A program made the position numbers and the translations under genes. Below are positions 41,918 to 52,136 of a stretch of 64,000 nt of DNA, in pieces (position 1 is the stretch's first letter; the number at the start of each line of letters is the position of its first letter). Source of the stretch: Flavobacterium sp. GT3R68 (GTDB lineage Bacteria; Bacteroidota; Bacteroidia; Flavobacteriales; Flavobacteriaceae); assembly GCF_007109225.1 (NCBI RefSeq), contig NZ_VJZK01000004.1, forward strand, positions 124,001 through 188,000, written 5' to 3'. The notes beneath the pieces are model-generated. The model was not told where the DNA came from. It ran no database searches and saw only the letters and a program-made list of their open reading frames with translations.

Positions 41918-42988
41918 CTATATTTTGTTTTCCAAATCCTTCATCACATCCACCAGAACCTTTACACTCTCCAAAGGCAACGCATTGTACATCGAAGCCC
42001 TGTAACCACCTACCGAACGGTGTCCCGGTAATCCGGAGATTCCGACAGCTTTCCATAACGCATCAAATGTTTCGGCATGGGCTTCATTTTCCAATAAAAA
42101 GCAGGCATTCATCGGGGAACGGTCTTCTGGATTGACAGTTCCTTTAAAAAGGGGATTTCGGTCTATTTCAGCATATAGCAAAGCGGCTTTGGCATTGTTT
42201 ATTTTTTCAATAGCAGCGATGCCTCCTTGTTTTTTAAGCCATTGCAAGGTCAGCAATGAAGCATAAATTGGAAATACCGGCGGCGTATTGTACATGCTGT
42301 CCGCTTTAATGTGCTTTTCATAATCCAGCATGCTTGGAATATGTCTTCCGGTTTTTCCAAGGATTTCTTCTTTCACCACAATCAAAGTAGTTCCGGCTGG
42401 ACCCATATTTTTCTGGGCTCCGGCATAAATCAGGTCAAATTGTGAAAAATCCATCTGACGCGAAAAAATATCCGAACTCATATCGCAAACCGTAGGAATA
42501 TCCAAATTCGGGAATTCCTGCATTTGTGTACCAAAAATAGTGTTATTACTGGTGCAATGGAAGTAATTAGCATCAGTCGGAACAGTATAATTCTTTGGAA
42601 TATGGGTGTAGTTTTCTTCTTTTGACGAAGCGACAACAACTGTTTCTCCCAAATATTTGGCTTCTTTTATGGCTCCGCTGGCCCATGTCCCGGTATCGAG
42701 ATACGCGGCTTTTCCATTTTCTTTCATCAGATTATAGGGAACCATCAGGAATTCCAGACTGGCACCACCCCCAAGGAACAAGGCCTGATATCCTTTGCCT
42801 TCAAGGCCCAAAAGTTCCAAAACTAAGGCACGGGCTTCTTCCATCACGGCAACAAAATCTTTACTGCGGTGTGAAATTTCTAAAAGGGATAATCCGGAGT
42901 TGTTAAAATTTAGGATTGCTTGTGCCGATTTCTCAAAGACTTCCTGTGGTAAAATGCAGGGGCCTGCGCTGTAGTTGTGTTTCCTCAT
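41918..42988 (-). CDS. serC: Phosphoserine aminotransferase
   Basis: PLP enzyme of serine synthesis (3-phosphohydroxypyruvate to phosphoserine), 356 residues. It begins RKHNYSAGPCILPQEV; LFLGGGASLEF binds the cofactor phosphate, the Schiff-base Lys is in YAGAQKNMGPAG, and HRSVGGYRASMYNALP marks the C-terminal substrate region. It precedes serA on the same strand. Confident call. Confidence 0.97.
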   Translation of the reverse strand: MRKHNYSAGPCILPQEVFEKSAQAILNFNNSGLSLLEISHRSKDFVAVMEEARALVLELLGLEGKGYQALFLGGGASLEFLMVPYNLMKENGKAAYLDTGTWASGAIKEAKYLGETVVVASSKEENYTHIPKNYTVPTDANYFHCTSNNTIFGTQMQEFPNLDIPTVCDMSSDIFSRQMDFSQFDLIYAGAQKNMGPAGTTLIVVKEEILGKTGRHIPSMLDYEKHIKADSMYNTPPVFPIYASLLTLQWLKKQGGIAAIEKINNAKAALLYAEIDRNPLFKGTVNPEDRSPMNACFLLENEAHAETFDALWKAVGISGLPGHRSVGGYRASMYNALPLESVKVLVDVMKDLENKI

Positions 42989-43079
42989 CGTTTGGTAGTA
43001 GTTGTGTTGTGTTCAAAAATTATGGAGTAAATTTCCAAAATTCCAACCAAAACCGCACTAAAAAAACATATTTATTTCA

Positions 43080-44138
43080 TTATATTTTTAACAAAAAATC
43101 CAAGGTATCCACATTATCGGCGTAATCCCATAAATTTGGTTTCTGGGTCTGGCCAAAATCGATGCTGTTTTCGATTAAACCATTCGAAACAATGCACTGA
43201 ATCTGTTCCTGTTCTGTTTTTAATCGGGTTTTCAGTACTTCCAAATCATCGTAATATTCATAGAAAACACTGGATATTGGTGATGCATAACTTGCATCTT
43301 CCTTGATGATTAAAAATTCATTATCCAATAATTTGAAATTACTCATCAGGAACACTGCCTTATTGTAATCATAATTATTTGCGTATTTTTCATATTTAAT
43401 CACATCCTGATGCGGAAACATTCCATTGAAAAAGAAATCAAAATTATAATTCCTCGGGATGAAAATCTTGGATACATTACGGCATCCCAATCCGAAATAA
43501 CGGAAAATGTCTTCACCCAATGCAATCATTTGTTCCTTTGATTCCTGACCGTTCAGAACCGCAGCAGAATTCCTGCTTTTTCGGATAATTGATGGCTTAT
43601 CCTTAAAATAATATTCAAAATATCGGGCGGTGTTGTTACTTCCTGTAGCGATTACTGCATCAAAGTTTTCGAGTTTTCCTTCCACGAAAGTGATGTAATG
43701 TCCGAATTCCGGCTCGACCGAAATCATATATTTGGCCAGAAAAGGAAGTAAATGCTGATCGTTTGATGAGGTTTTTAAAAGTACTTTATGACCGGCAATC
43801 AAAACAGAAAGAAAATCATGAAATCCAACGAGCGGAATATTTCCCGCGAGGATCAAACCCACAGTTTTAGGCTCGGTTACATTCAAATCATAAGGAGCCA
43901 GCCATTGGTCTAAATTCTCCTTTGCTAAAGCGATTGCCCACGATTGCACCGAAAAATATACGTTTTCAGGCGTATACCACCCATTATGTGATTGCGAAAG
44001 CTGAATCAAATCCTGAAAGGTATCAAAAAACACATCATTGTTTAAAACAGCTGGGTTTTTAACGCTGGCATTTTCGGAAAATTGGGATAAAAATTTCCCG
44101 AGTTCAATGAAAACGCTTTTTTTGTGTTCTAAAGTCAT
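43080..44138 (-). CDS. Acyl-CoA reductase (LuxC-like)
   Basis: A 352-residue acyl-CoA reductase of the aldehyde dehydrogenase superfamily, cytoplasmic. Visible: LILAGNIPLVGFHDFLSVLIAGHKVLLKTSSNDQ (cofactor domain), AVIATGSNNTARYFEYYF and the catalytic Cys region GEDIFRYFGLGCRNVSK. This family is nearly always found in Bacteroidetes divergent from a ferredoxin, as here. The fatty product it makes is unknown. Promoter -7 element TATTTTTG at 44179-44186. Confidence 0.88.
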   Translation of the reverse strand: MTLEHKKSVFIELGKFLSQFSENASVKNPAVLNNDVFFDTFQDLIQLSQSHNGWYTPENVYFSVQSWAIALAKENLDQWLAPYDLNVTEPKTVGLILAGNIPLVGFHDFLSVLIAGHKVLLKTSSNDQHLLPFLAKYMISVEPEFGHYITFVEGKLENFDAVIATGSNNTARYFEYYFKDKPSIIRKSRNSAAVLNGQESKEQMIALGEDIFRYFGLGCRNVSKIFIPRNYNFDFFFNGMFPHQDVIKYEKYANNYDYNKAVFLMSNFKLLDNEFLIIKEDASYASPISSVFYEYYDDLEVLKTRLKTEQEQIQCIVSNGLIENSIDFGQTQKPNLWDYADNVDTLDFLLKI

Positions 44139-44178
44139 AGTGGATTTGCTTATGAAGAGTTTTGGACGTAATTTTGTG

Positions 44179-44186
44179 CAAAAATA
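44179..44186 (-). promoter_or_regulatory. -7 promoter element of the acyl-CoA reductase gene
   Basis: Minus-strand TATTTTTG, exact TAnnTTTG, about 40 bases before ATG 44138. Confidence 0.45.
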
Positions 44187-44265
44187 AGGTATAATAAGTT
44201 ATAAGTCAAAACAGAACAGGAAAAGACACTGCTGTTATACTTAAAACATTAAAATAACAATAAAG

Positions 44266-44616
44266 ATGGCAATTATAATCACGGACGAATGTATTAATTG
44301 CGGGGCTTGCGAACCGGAATGCCCGAATACAGCAATATACGAAGGAGCTGACGACTGGAGGTATAAAGATGGTACAAGATTATCCGGAAAGGTAATTTTA
44401 CCCAATGGCACCGAAGTGGACGCTGAGGATGCACAAACGCCGATTTCCGATGATATCTATTATATCGTACCGGGAAAATGTACCGAATGTAAAGGTTTCC
44501 ATGAAGAGCCACAATGTGCTGCAGTTTGTCCGGTAGACTGTTGTATACCGGATTCGGATCATGTGGAAAGCGACGAGACATTATTAAACAGACAGGCATT
44601 TTTGCATAACGAATAG
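44266..44616 (+). CDS. 4Fe-4S dicluster ferredoxin
   Basis: A 116-residue ferredoxin with two cluster motifs: [12 protein letters not shown] at the N-terminus, and [21 protein letters not shown] further on, plus a 50-residue insertion between them ([16 protein letters not shown] onward) typical of the bacteroidete form. Electron carrier; likely partner of the divergent acyl-CoA reductase or of other oxidoreductases (inference from context). It is followed by a bidirectional terminator. Confidence 0.93.
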   Translation: MAIIITDECINCGACEPECPNTAIYEGADDWRYKDGTRLSGKVILPNGTEVDAEDAQTPISDDIYYIVPGKCTECKGFHEEPQCAAVCPVDCCIPDSDHVESDETLLNRQAFLHNE

Positions 44617-44640
44617 GTTTAGTAAAAACATGAAATAAAA

Positions 44641-44671
44641 AAAATCCTGAACATATCGTTCAGGATTTTTT
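44641..44671. terminator. Bidirectional terminator after the ferredoxin gene
   Basis: AAAATCCTGAAC / GTTCAGGATTTTTT with a 5-base loop between convergent genes. Confidence 0.85.
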
Positions 44672-44692
44672 ATTGGTATTTAAGACTACTTA

Positions 44693-45229
44693 TTAGTTTT
44701 TAATAACATTATAAGTCGTAACGGTTACTTTATCGGTTTTGTCATCATAAGTTTCTAAAACCAGATTCCCATTGGCATCAAAATAACCAAATGACGTATT
44801 GTTTTTTGTTTTATAAATATAGTTGTTGTTGGATGTTCTTCTTAAGATAGCAGCTTTTTTTCCGCTTGGGGAGAACATAGTATAACCGGTTTTATCTACC
44901 GCTACCTGATATTTTCCACCATTATAATTATAATAAGCGGAGCGGTCAACATCAATTACTCTGGTAACCCCATTCGCAGTAACTGCAGTAGTGGCGGTAA
45001 CCTGAACCGGGGTTTCTTTCATGTCTTTATTCAACACTTTAGAATCCGCATCCTGCAACTCAATATTCTGAACTTCTTTAATTTCCTCTTTTTTCACCAA
45101 TTTTTTTTCACCTTCGGAATCCTTAACAGTGGTGGTGGTGGTTTTAACTTCTGTTTTCACATTTTGATTTTGCGCCTGAATGTTTAATGTTAATAAAAAT
45201 GCAGACATTCCTAGAATTATCGTTTTCAT
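44693..45229 (-). CDS. Secreted protein of unknown function
   Basis: A 178-residue product with a signal peptide (MKTIILGMSAFLLTLNIQAQ). A Lys/Glu/Thr-rich, probably extended part (KTEVKTTTTTVKDSEGEKK) precedes a small beta-domain (AYYNYNGGKYQVAVDK, YGMFSPSGKKAAILRRT-like, FGYFDANGNLVLETYDDK). No family recognised; such proteins are found in other flavobacteria. Single gene with terminator at its 3' side. Confidence 0.72.
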   Translation of the reverse strand: MKTIILGMSAFLLTLNIQAQNQNVKTEVKTTTTTVKDSEGEKKLVKKEEIKEVQNIELQDADSKVLNKDMKETPVQVTATTAVTANGVTRVIDVDRSAYYNYNGGKYQVAVDKTGYTMFSPSGKKAAILRRTSNNNYIYKTKNNTSFGYFDANGNLVLETYDDKTDKVTVTTYNVIKN

Positions 45230-45397
45230 ATATTTAATTTTTAGGATTAGTATATTACAAATATAAAGCCAAAATGTTAAAATGACTACTAAAAATTATT
45301 AAAATTATTCTAAAATTACTTATAATTTAAAATTTTACACAAAAGAATCAATTTGTTACATAATTCACACATGCCTTTTCAGAGATGAAATGAAAAA

Positions 45398-45431
45398 AAA
45401 ATCCTGATTACATTAACGCAATCAGGATTTA
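45398..45431 (-). terminator. Terminator of the TonB-dependent receptor gene
   Basis: AATCCTGATT pairs with AATCAGGATT around a ten-base loop; A8 on the left gives a T-tract on the minus strand, 20 bases past the stop at 45452. Confidence 0.8.
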
Positions 45432-45451
45432 TAAATTTTTAAAATAATAAG

Positions 45452-48082
45452 TTAGAAATTAAATCCAAGTCTGGCGTAATAATAAGCACCGCTGAAACCC
45501 ATCTGCACAGCGTCCCAGTATCCTCCCGCTTCTGTATCACCAACTTCATCTTGTTGATCCGGATAGATATTGAATAGGTTATTGCTACCAAGGCTTAATT
45601 TTAAATTTTTAGTCAATTTATAACCTACTGTTACATCGGTAATAGTTTTCGCGTTATAAACATCATCTTCGCCGGAGTAGTCAACTAAAACCACTTTGCT
45701 AAAACGTGTAAACGCTAAACCTGCATCAAATTTATTTTTTGCATAAGTGAAATTCAATCCAAATTTACTTTCCGGGGCAGAAGCCAATAAAAATGCTTTT
45801 TCACGATCGCCAAAGAAAGTCTGTTCGTCTAAAGAGCCATTTTTTACATCTGTGATTTCCATTTTGTTAATGTTACCTACAAATGTGGCACCGAATCTTG
45901 AATCACCAAATGATTTCTTCCAGGCTAAAACTAAATCCACGCCCGTGGTTTCAGTATCTACACCATTGGTAAAGAATTGGGCTTCTGAAACACCAATGTT
46001 TAGTGCTGATGCATCAAAATAACCTGTCAAAACAATACGATCTTTTACATTGATTATATAACCATCTACTGTAGCGGTAAAGCTTCCAAAAGTAGCTGTA
46101 ACACCTAAAGATGCATTGACTGCTTTCTCCTCATTGAGTTTTTGAATACCAAAAGCTCTGGTAACCGGGCTGTTATTTGGGGAAAGCACCACTTCAGTTG
46201 CTCCACTGCTGTTAAAATTGGTGAATTTCAAATTATAATAAATTTGTGCCAATGACGGGGCTCTGAAACCAGTGCTGACAGATCCTCTGAAATTAATATT
46301 ATTAGTGGCTTTTAGTCTGGCTGCTAATTTCCCATTAAGTGTACTTCCAAAATCACTGTAATTTTCAAAACGTGCTGCTGTACTTACTAAGAAACTATCT
46401 GTGATGTCAAATTCAGCATCTGCATATAACGATAAATTGGTACGGCTTTGATTTACTTCATTAGCCGGGCTATATCCAGGAAAACCTTGAGAACCTCCTG
46501 GTCTTGGCTCTCCGGTTACAGGATCTATGGGAGCAGATTGCGTATTAGGATCAGTAATAACCATTCCATTAGTATCATACGTTGCATAAGAACCTTCTTC
46601 TCCGGCAAAAATGATAAAGTTTTCGGTTCTGAATTCTGCTCCAAAAGCAAGATTCATTCCGTTCAATACGGAACTGTAATTTTTAGAAAAATCAAAATTG
46701 GTAGTGTTTTGGCTTAAACTGTGTCCACCAGCATCAAATTCTGTTGGCGAGGCATCTTCCAAAGAAGCATTGATGGTTCCTTTAATATAGTAATGGAAAA
46801 GGTTACTCCCAAAAGTATTGCTCATGTCAATTTTCCACCCGTTAGCGGTTTTTGTTCTAAATCCTGCAGCAAATGAATTGTCAATAATGTTTGAAGTAAT
46901 TCTTGGTGTATAACCTCCGGGATAAATAGACTCTACAACTCTTTCTCCATCATTTCTGGTAAAGGCATAAGCATCAGTGTCTCTGTAATTTCTACCTCCA
47001 AAGGCATAGAATTCTGTGTTTGTAGTAACCGGAATAGCCATATTAGCCATTACGTTAAAGCCTACAATTGAAGCTTCTCCAAAGCCTTTTCTGAAATCAT
47101 ACCCTGGACGTAACGTTTTGTTTTTACTAAGATATTCGGTTGTGATATTGGCATAACCACCTTTATCACCAATAGCCACACCGTAATTAAACGCTGCTTT
47201 TACGGAACCACCATCAAAGTCCCTGTCTTTTCCAATAGAATTCCCGTTTCCATTTGGGTCTAAATAAGCCCCGTCAGTATTTGGTGTTCCAGGCAGAAAA
47301 TCGCCTTTTGCTTTAGCATTGTAAACGCCATAGGTTATAGCTCCTGTTACTTCATTTATATTATCATTCAGAACAATATTAATCACTCCCGCGATTGCGT
47401 CAGAACCATATTGGGCGGCTGCACCATCCCGTAAAATTTCAATTCTTTTAATGGCACTTGCAGGAATGGCATTTAAATCGGTTCCGGTATTTCCTCTTCC
47501 ACGAGTTCCAAAAAGATTTACCAAAGACGATTGGTGTCTTCTTTTTCCGTTGATTAAAACCAAAGTCTGGTCAGGTCCTAAACCTCTTAGAGAAGCAGGG
47601 TCTACGTGATCCGCACCGTCTGAACCCGATTGTTTATTGGCATTAAAGGATGGGGCTATATATTGAAGTAATTCATTAATTTCAATTTTACCACTTTGTG
47701 TAGTTACATCTTTTACGTTTATAATATCAATAGGAACTGCCGAATTCACGACCGTTCTTTTCGTATTCCTTGAACCTACGATTTGGACTTCTTTTAATTC
47801 TTGTCCTGCCAATAACGTCACATTTATCACAGAAGCATCAGTTGTGTTTTTTTCTACATTCGAATATCCTATATAGGAATAAACTAAAGTAGCATTTTCT
47901 TTTACCTTGATTTTGTATGCTCCATCTAAATCAGTCGCAGTTCCGTTGGACGTTCCTTTCTCGACCACATTCACACCGATTAATGGTGCTCCGGAATTAT
48001 CGATTACAACACCGCGGACTTCTTTTTGAGCAAAAAGAATGGTAATGTTGAGTAAAAAAAACATTAATGTGAATTTTTTCAT
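45452..48082 (-). CDS. TonB-dependent receptor with carboxypeptidase-regulatory-like domain
   Basis: An 876-residue outer-membrane transporter. Order: signal peptide (MKKFTLMFFLLNITILFAQ); carboxypeptidase-like domain (VRGVVIDNSGAPLIGVNVVEKG, GAYKIKV); plug domain (ASLRGLGPDQTLVLINGKRRH, RIEILRDGAAAQYGSDAIAGVINIVL); 22-stranded barrel from about residue 260; C-terminal YYARLGFNF. There is no SusD gene next to it, so it is not a typical polysaccharide-utilisation SusC; iron-chelate, vitamin or peptide uptake is more likely but cannot be read off. Confidence 0.93.
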   Translation of the reverse strand: MKKFTLMFFLLNITILFAQKEVRGVVIDNSGAPLIGVNVVEKGTSNGTATDLDGAYKIKVKENATLVYSYIGYSNVEKNTTDASVINVTLLAGQELKEVQIVGSRNTKRTVVNSAVPIDIINVKDVTTQSGKIEINELLQYIAPSFNANKQSGSDGADHVDPASLRGLGPDQTLVLINGKRRHQSSLVNLFGTRGRGNTGTDLNAIPASAIKRIEILRDGAAAQYGSDAIAGVINIVLNDNINEVTGAITYGVYNAKAKGDFLPGTPNTDGAYLDPNGNGNSIGKDRDFDGGSVKAAFNYGVAIGDKGGYANITTEYLSKNKTLRPGYDFRKGFGEASIVGFNVMANMAIPVTTNTEFYAFGGRNYRDTDAYAFTRNDGERVVESIYPGGYTPRITSNIIDNSFAAGFRTKTANGWKIDMSNTFGSNLFHYYIKGTINASLEDASPTEFDAGGHSLSQNTTNFDFSKNYSSVLNGMNLAFGAEFRTENFIIFAGEEGSYATYDTNGMVITDPNTQSAPIDPVTGEPRPGGSQGFPGYSPANEVNQSRTNLSLYADAEFDITDSFLVSTAARFENYSDFGSTLNGKLAARLKATNNINFRGSVSTGFRAPSLAQIYYNLKFTNFNSSGATEVVLSPNNSPVTRAFGIQKLNEEKAVNASLGVTATFGSFTATVDGYIINVKDRIVLTGYFDASALNIGVSEAQFFTNGVDTETTGVDLVLAWKKSFGDSRFGATFVGNINKMEITDVKNGSLDEQTFFGDREKAFLLASAPESKFGLNFTYAKNKFDAGLAFTRFSKVVLVDYSGEDDVYNAKTITDVTVGYKLTKNLKLSLGSNNLFNIYPDQQDEVGDTEAGGYWDAVQMGFSGAYYYARLGFNF

Positions 48083-48199
48083 AATAAAATATTAGTTTGT
48101 TTTGAGTTAGTTAAATCGTTGGCAATATAATATTCTTTTAACAGCCTGTTAACAAAACATAAAAAATGTTATCAACGAGTTATCAAAAGATATAAACCT

Positions 48200-48207
48200 T
48201 ATATTTG
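48200..48207 (+). promoter_or_regulatory. -7 promoter element of ychF
   Basis: TATATTTG, exact TAnnTTTG, 22 bases before ATG 48230. Confidence 0.5.
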
Positions 48208-48229
48208 CACACTTTTAAAAATAATTGCC

Positions 48230-49324
48230 ATGAAAGCAGGAATTGTAGGATTACCAAATGTCGGAAAATCAACATTATTCAATTGTTTATCGAATGCAAA
48301 AGCGCAAAGTGCCAACTTTCCTTTTTGTACTATCGAACCTAATATAGGAGTAGTAAATGTACCAGATTCCAGAATTGAAAAATTAGAGGAATTGGTTAAA
48401 CCGGAGCGTGTTCAAATGGCAACGGTGGATATCGTGGATATCGCCGGATTGGTAAAAGGAGCAAGTAAAGGCGAAGGACTGGGAAACCAGTTTTTGGGTA
48501 ATATCAGGGAATGTAACGCTATTATTCACGTATTGCGTTGTTTTGACAATGATAATATCGTTCACGTTGATGGGAATGTAAATCCAATCCGCGACAAAGA
48601 AACCATTGATATTGAGCTACAGCTTAAGGATTTGGAAACCATTGAAAAGCGTCTTGAAAAAGTAAAACGTGCCGCTAAAACCGGAAATAAAGAAGCACAG
48701 GCCGAAGAAGCCTTGTTAAATAGAATCAGAGAAAACCTTTTGCAGGCTAAATCAGCCAGAACAGTTATTCCTCAAAATGCTGATGAAGAAGAGTTGATGG
48801 AATCTTTCCAGTTGATCACCGCAAAACCGGTATTGTATGTTTGTAATGTCGATGAGGCTTCTGCCGTAGACGGAAACAAATATGTAGATCAGGTTCGTGA
48901 ATTGGTCAAAGACGAAGACGCTGAGGTAATTGTACTTTCTGTTGGTGCTGAAGCGGATATCACCGAATTGGAAAGCTATGAAGAGCGTCAAGTGTTCTTG
49001 GAAGACATGGGATTAAAAGAGCCGGGAGCATCCGTTTTAATTCGTGCCGCTTATAAATTATTAAAACAACAGACCTATTTTACCGCTGGAGTTAAGGAAG
49101 TTCGTGCGTGGACCATCAATATCGGGTCTACTGCACCACAAGCTGCAGGCGTGATCCATACTGATTTTGAAAAAGGATTTATCCGTGCCGAAGTGATTTC
49201 TTATGAAGATTTCGTACACTACGGATCTGAGGCTAAAGCTAAAGAAGCCGGAAAATTTAAAGTAGAAGGAAAAGAATACATCGTGAAAGATGGTGATGTG
49301 ATGCATTTCCGTTTTAACGTTTAA
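48230..49324 (+). CDS. ychF: Redox-regulated ATPase YchF (OLA1 family)
   Basis: A universally conserved Obg-related P-loop protein that prefers ATP and binds ribosomes. 364 residues: G1 GLPNVGKST, G3 region DIAGLVKGASKGEG, the altered G4 CNVDE instead of NKxD, a coiled stretch (LEKVKRAAKTGNKEAQAEEALL), and a C-terminal TGS domain with AWTINIGSTAPQAAGVIH and VKDGDVMHFRFNV. Standard length, its own promoter and terminator. Confidence 0.97.
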   Translation: MKAGIVGLPNVGKSTLFNCLSNAKAQSANFPFCTIEPNIGVVNVPDSRIEKLEELVKPERVQMATVDIVDIAGLVKGASKGEGLGNQFLGNIRECNAIIHVLRCFDNDNIVHVDGNVNPIRDKETIDIELQLKDLETIEKRLEKVKRAAKTGNKEAQAEEALLNRIRENLLQAKSARTVIPQNADEEELMESFQLITAKPVLYVCNVDEASAVDGNKYVDQVRELVKDEDAEVIVLSVGAEADITELESYEERQVFLEDMGLKEPGASVLIRAAYKLLKQQTYFTAGVKEVRAWTINIGSTAPQAAGVIHTDFEKGFIRAEVISYEDFVHYGSEAKAKEAGKFKVEGKEYIVKDGDVMHFRFNV

Positions 49325-49342
49325 TAGTTTTAAACATAAAAA

Positions 49343-49374
49343 ATGCCTGCAAGAGTAATTTTGCAGGTTTTTTT
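49343..49374 (+). terminator. Terminator of ychF
   Basis: CCTGCAA (49346-49352) pairs with TTGCAGG (49361-49367), then T7. Confidence 0.85.
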
Positions 49375-49592
49375 GTGCCTCATTCCGGCTTTTCATTCCA
49401 AGATTTTTTCGTCAAATCCTTTTTTTATATAAACATAAAAGGAGCTTCTATGGTCGCTCTTTTATTTTAATAAAAAATAGGCTTTTACTTCAAAATGCTT
49501 TCCATTGCAATCCGGGGCAAAGAATTAGGAATCAATTTTCTATTTTGTATCCGAAATTTCAGTACTTTTAAATTCATCCTAATCCACCAAAA

Positions 49593-50114
49593 ATGAAAAT
49601 CATCGCTTTCGCAGGAAGTCCCAGTAAAAATTCCATCAACAAAAAATTAGCGACCTATGTTTCGCATTTGTTTCAAAACGCCACTGTTGAGGTATTGAAT
49701 TTAAATGATTACGAAATTCCATTATTTACCGTCGATATCGAAAAAGAGATTGGGCATCACGAATTGGCTCAAGCATTTCTGGACAAAATCGCCGGTGCTG
49801 ATTTTCTGGTAGTTTCCATGGCCGAAAACAACGGAAATTATTCGGCGGCATTCAAAAACCTGTTTGATTGGTGTTCCCGAATAAATGTGAAAGTCTTTCA
49901 GCAAAAACCGATGTTATTGATGGCGACTTCGGATGGAAAAAGAGGAGGAGCGACGGTTCTTGAAATTGCCAAAAATGCATTTCCGCGGTATGGAGCCGAT
50001 ATAAAAGCGACTTTTTCACTGCCACTTTTCAATGAAAATTTTGACGTTCCAAATATGAAAATTTCCAATCCGGAATTGGACCAGGAAATCAAAAAAATCG
50101 TTTCAGAGCTTTAA
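49593..50114 (+). CDS. NADPH-dependent FMN reductase family protein
   Basis: A 173-residue flavodoxin-like protein: flavin phosphate loop FAGSPSKNSINKKLATYV, PLFTVDIE, VSMAENNGNYSAAFKNLFDW and MATSDGKRGGA. Members reduce FMN, quinones or chromate using NAD(P)H; the physiological substrate is not evident. Free-standing gene; upstream spacer (49375-49592) holds only a weak hairpin. Confidence 0.9.
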   Translation: MKIIAFAGSPSKNSINKKLATYVSHLFQNATVEVLNLNDYEIPLFTVDIEKEIGHHELAQAFLDKIAGADFLVVSMAENNGNYSAAFKNLFDWCSRINVKVFQQKPMLLMATSDGKRGGATVLEIAKNAFPRYGADIKATFSLPLFNENFDVPNMKISNPELDQEIKKIVSEL

Positions 50115-50229
50115 TTTCCTACATTTTTCGTCGTTTTTCTTGTCAATATTTTATTGATAACTTTCGCTTGTAGTGCTTTTATTTTTTGGCAGGATACACT
50201 ACATTAGCAACAAATCGATAAATTTTACC

Positions 50230-52092
50230 ATGTCCGATCAAAATCATTATACCGAAGATAACATTCGTTCACTCGATTGGAAAGAACACATCCGAATGCG
50301 TCCCGGAATGTATATCGGGAAATTGGGTGATGGTTCCTCCCCGGACGATGGTATCTATATTTTATTAAAGGAAGTACTCGACAACTGTATCGATGAATTC
50401 GTTATGGGCGCCGGGAAGAACATCGAAGTAACCATCAAGGACAAAACGGTGACGGTACGCGATTATGGCCGTGGAATTCCGTTAGGGAAAGTCGTGGATG
50501 TAGTTTCGAAAATGAATACCGGTGGTAAATACGATTCGCTTGCCTTTAAAAAATCCGTGGGTCTTAATGGTGTCGGTACCAAAGCAGTAAATGCTTTATC
50601 GAATTATTTCAGGGTGGAATCTGTTCGGGAGGACAAACAGAAAGCTGCTGAGTTTTCAGCCGGAAATCTGGTTCTGGAAGAAGATATTATTGAAACCACC
50701 AAACGGAAAGGGACGAAAGTAACTTTTACTCCCGATGAAGCGATATTCAAAAATTACAAATTCAGAAATGAGTATGTAATCAAGATGCTGAAGAATTATT
50801 GCTATCTGAATACCGGATTATCCATCATTTATAACGGAGAGAAATTCTATTCGGACAATGGTCTGAAAGATTTGTTGGATGAAAATATCTCGGAAGAGGA
50901 CATGGTGTATCCAATTATCCATCTTTTGGGAGAAGATATAGAAATTGCCATAACACACAGTAAATCCCAATATAGCGAAGAATATCATTCCTTTGTTAAC
51001 GGTCAGAATACCACTCAGGGCGGAACGCATTTAGTTGCATTTCGCGAAGCGTTGGTAAAAACAATCCGGGAATTTTATAACAAAGGATTTGAACCTTCCG
51101 ATATTCGGAAATCGATTGTAAGTGCCGTCAGTATTAAGGTTATGGAACCGGTTTTCGAATCGCAGACCAAAACCAAATTAGGTTCTACCGATATGGGTTC
51201 TGATCCCGGAATGCCTTCCGTACGGACTTTCGTCAATGATTTCATCAAAAATAAATTAGATAATTACCTGCATAAAAACCCGGAGGTCGCCGACTTGCTG
51301 TTGCGTAAAATACTTCAGGCCGAAAGAGAACGTAAAGAACTCTCCGGAATCCGGAAACTGGCCAAGGACCGTGCGAAAAAATCCAGTCTGCACAATAAGA
51401 AACTGCGTGACTGCCGCGTTCATTTACCGGATATTAAAAATCCAAGGTATCTGGAAAGTACTCTTTTCATTACCGAGGGAGATTCCGCTTCCGGTTCCAT
51501 TACCAAATCCCGTGATGTGAATACACAGGCGGTTTTCAGTTTGCGTGGAAAGCCCTTGAACTCGTACGGAATGAGCAAGAAAATTGTTTATGAAAACGAG
51601 GAATTCAACCTGCTTCAGGCGGCACTGAATATCGAGGAAGCCATGGAAGATTTGCGTTATAACAATATCGTTATTGCAACGGATGCCGATGTCGATGGAA
51701 TGCACATTCGTTTGCTTTTAATTACATTCTTTTTGCAATTTTTCCCGGAACTAATCAAAGAAGGTCATCTGTATATTTTGCAGACGCCTCTTTTTAGGGT
51801 TCGGAACAAAAAAGAAACCATTTACTGTTATTCGGACCAGGAGCGAAGAGATGCGATTGAAAAATTAAAACCAAAACCCGAAATCACCCGATTTAAAGGA
51901 TTGGGAGAGATTTCACCAGATGAGTTTAAGAATTTTATTGGAGAAACCATTCGTTTGGATCCGATTATGATGGATAAAAATACTTCGATTGAACAGTTAT
52001 TGTCTTTCTATATGGGTAAAAATACGCCGGACAGACAAGAGTTTATTATTAATAATTTGAAGGTAGAGTTGGATACGGTTGAGAATATTTAA
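50230..52092 (+). CDS. parE: DNA topoisomerase IV subunit B
   Basis: ATPase subunit of topoisomerase IV, which unlinks daughter chromosomes. 620 residues from ATG 50230 ([11 protein letters not shown]); the 19-residue longer frame from 50173 has no family counterpart. GHKL ATP-binding motifs [24 protein letters not shown]; Toprim motifs ITEGDSASG and [12 protein letters not shown]. It precedes parC by 44 bases on the same strand. The pairing and ParE-like length identify Topo IV rather than gyrase. Confidence 0.95.
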   Translation: MSDQNHYTEDNIRSLDWKEHIRMRPGMYIGKLGDGSSPDDGIYILLKEVLDNCIDEFVMGAGKNIEVTIKDKTVTVRDYGRGIPLGKVVDVVSKMNTGGKYDSLAFKKSVGLNGVGTKAVNALSNYFRVESVREDKQKAAEFSAGNLVLEEDIIETTKRKGTKVTFTPDEAIFKNYKFRNEYVIKMLKNYCYLNTGLSIIYNGEKFYSDNGLKDLLDENISEEDMVYPIIHLLGEDIEIAITHSKSQYSEEYHSFVNGQNTTQGGTHLVAFREALVKTIREFYNKGFEPSDIRKSIVSAVSIKVMEPVFESQTKTKLGSTDMGSDPGMPSVRTFVNDFIKNKLDNYLHKNPEVADLLLRKILQAERERKELSGIRKLAKDRAKKSSLHNKKLRDCRVHLPDIKNPRYLESTLFITEGDSASGSITKSRDVNTQAVFSLRGKPLNSYGMSKKIVYENEEFNLLQAALNIEEAMEDLRYNNIVIATDADVDGMHIRLLLITFFLQFFPELIKEGHLYILQTPLFRVRNKKETIYCYSDQERRDAIEKLKPKPEITRFKGLGEISPDEFKNFIGETIRLDPIMMDKNTSIEQLLSFYMGKNTPDRQEFIINNLKVELDTVENI

Positions 52093-52136
52093 AGAGTTTA
52101 AAGTTATTTAACTTTAAATAATAGTACCAAGATATA

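Noticed and set aside
45452-48082. SusC of a polysaccharide utilisation locus
   Set aside because: No SusD, glycoside hydrolase or matching regulator adjoins the receptor.
49437-49467. Second hairpin (AAAAGGAGC / GCTCTTTT) after the ychF terminator
   Set aside because: One bulged base, weak stem and no gene or promoter in front of it; could be chance in AT-rich DNA.
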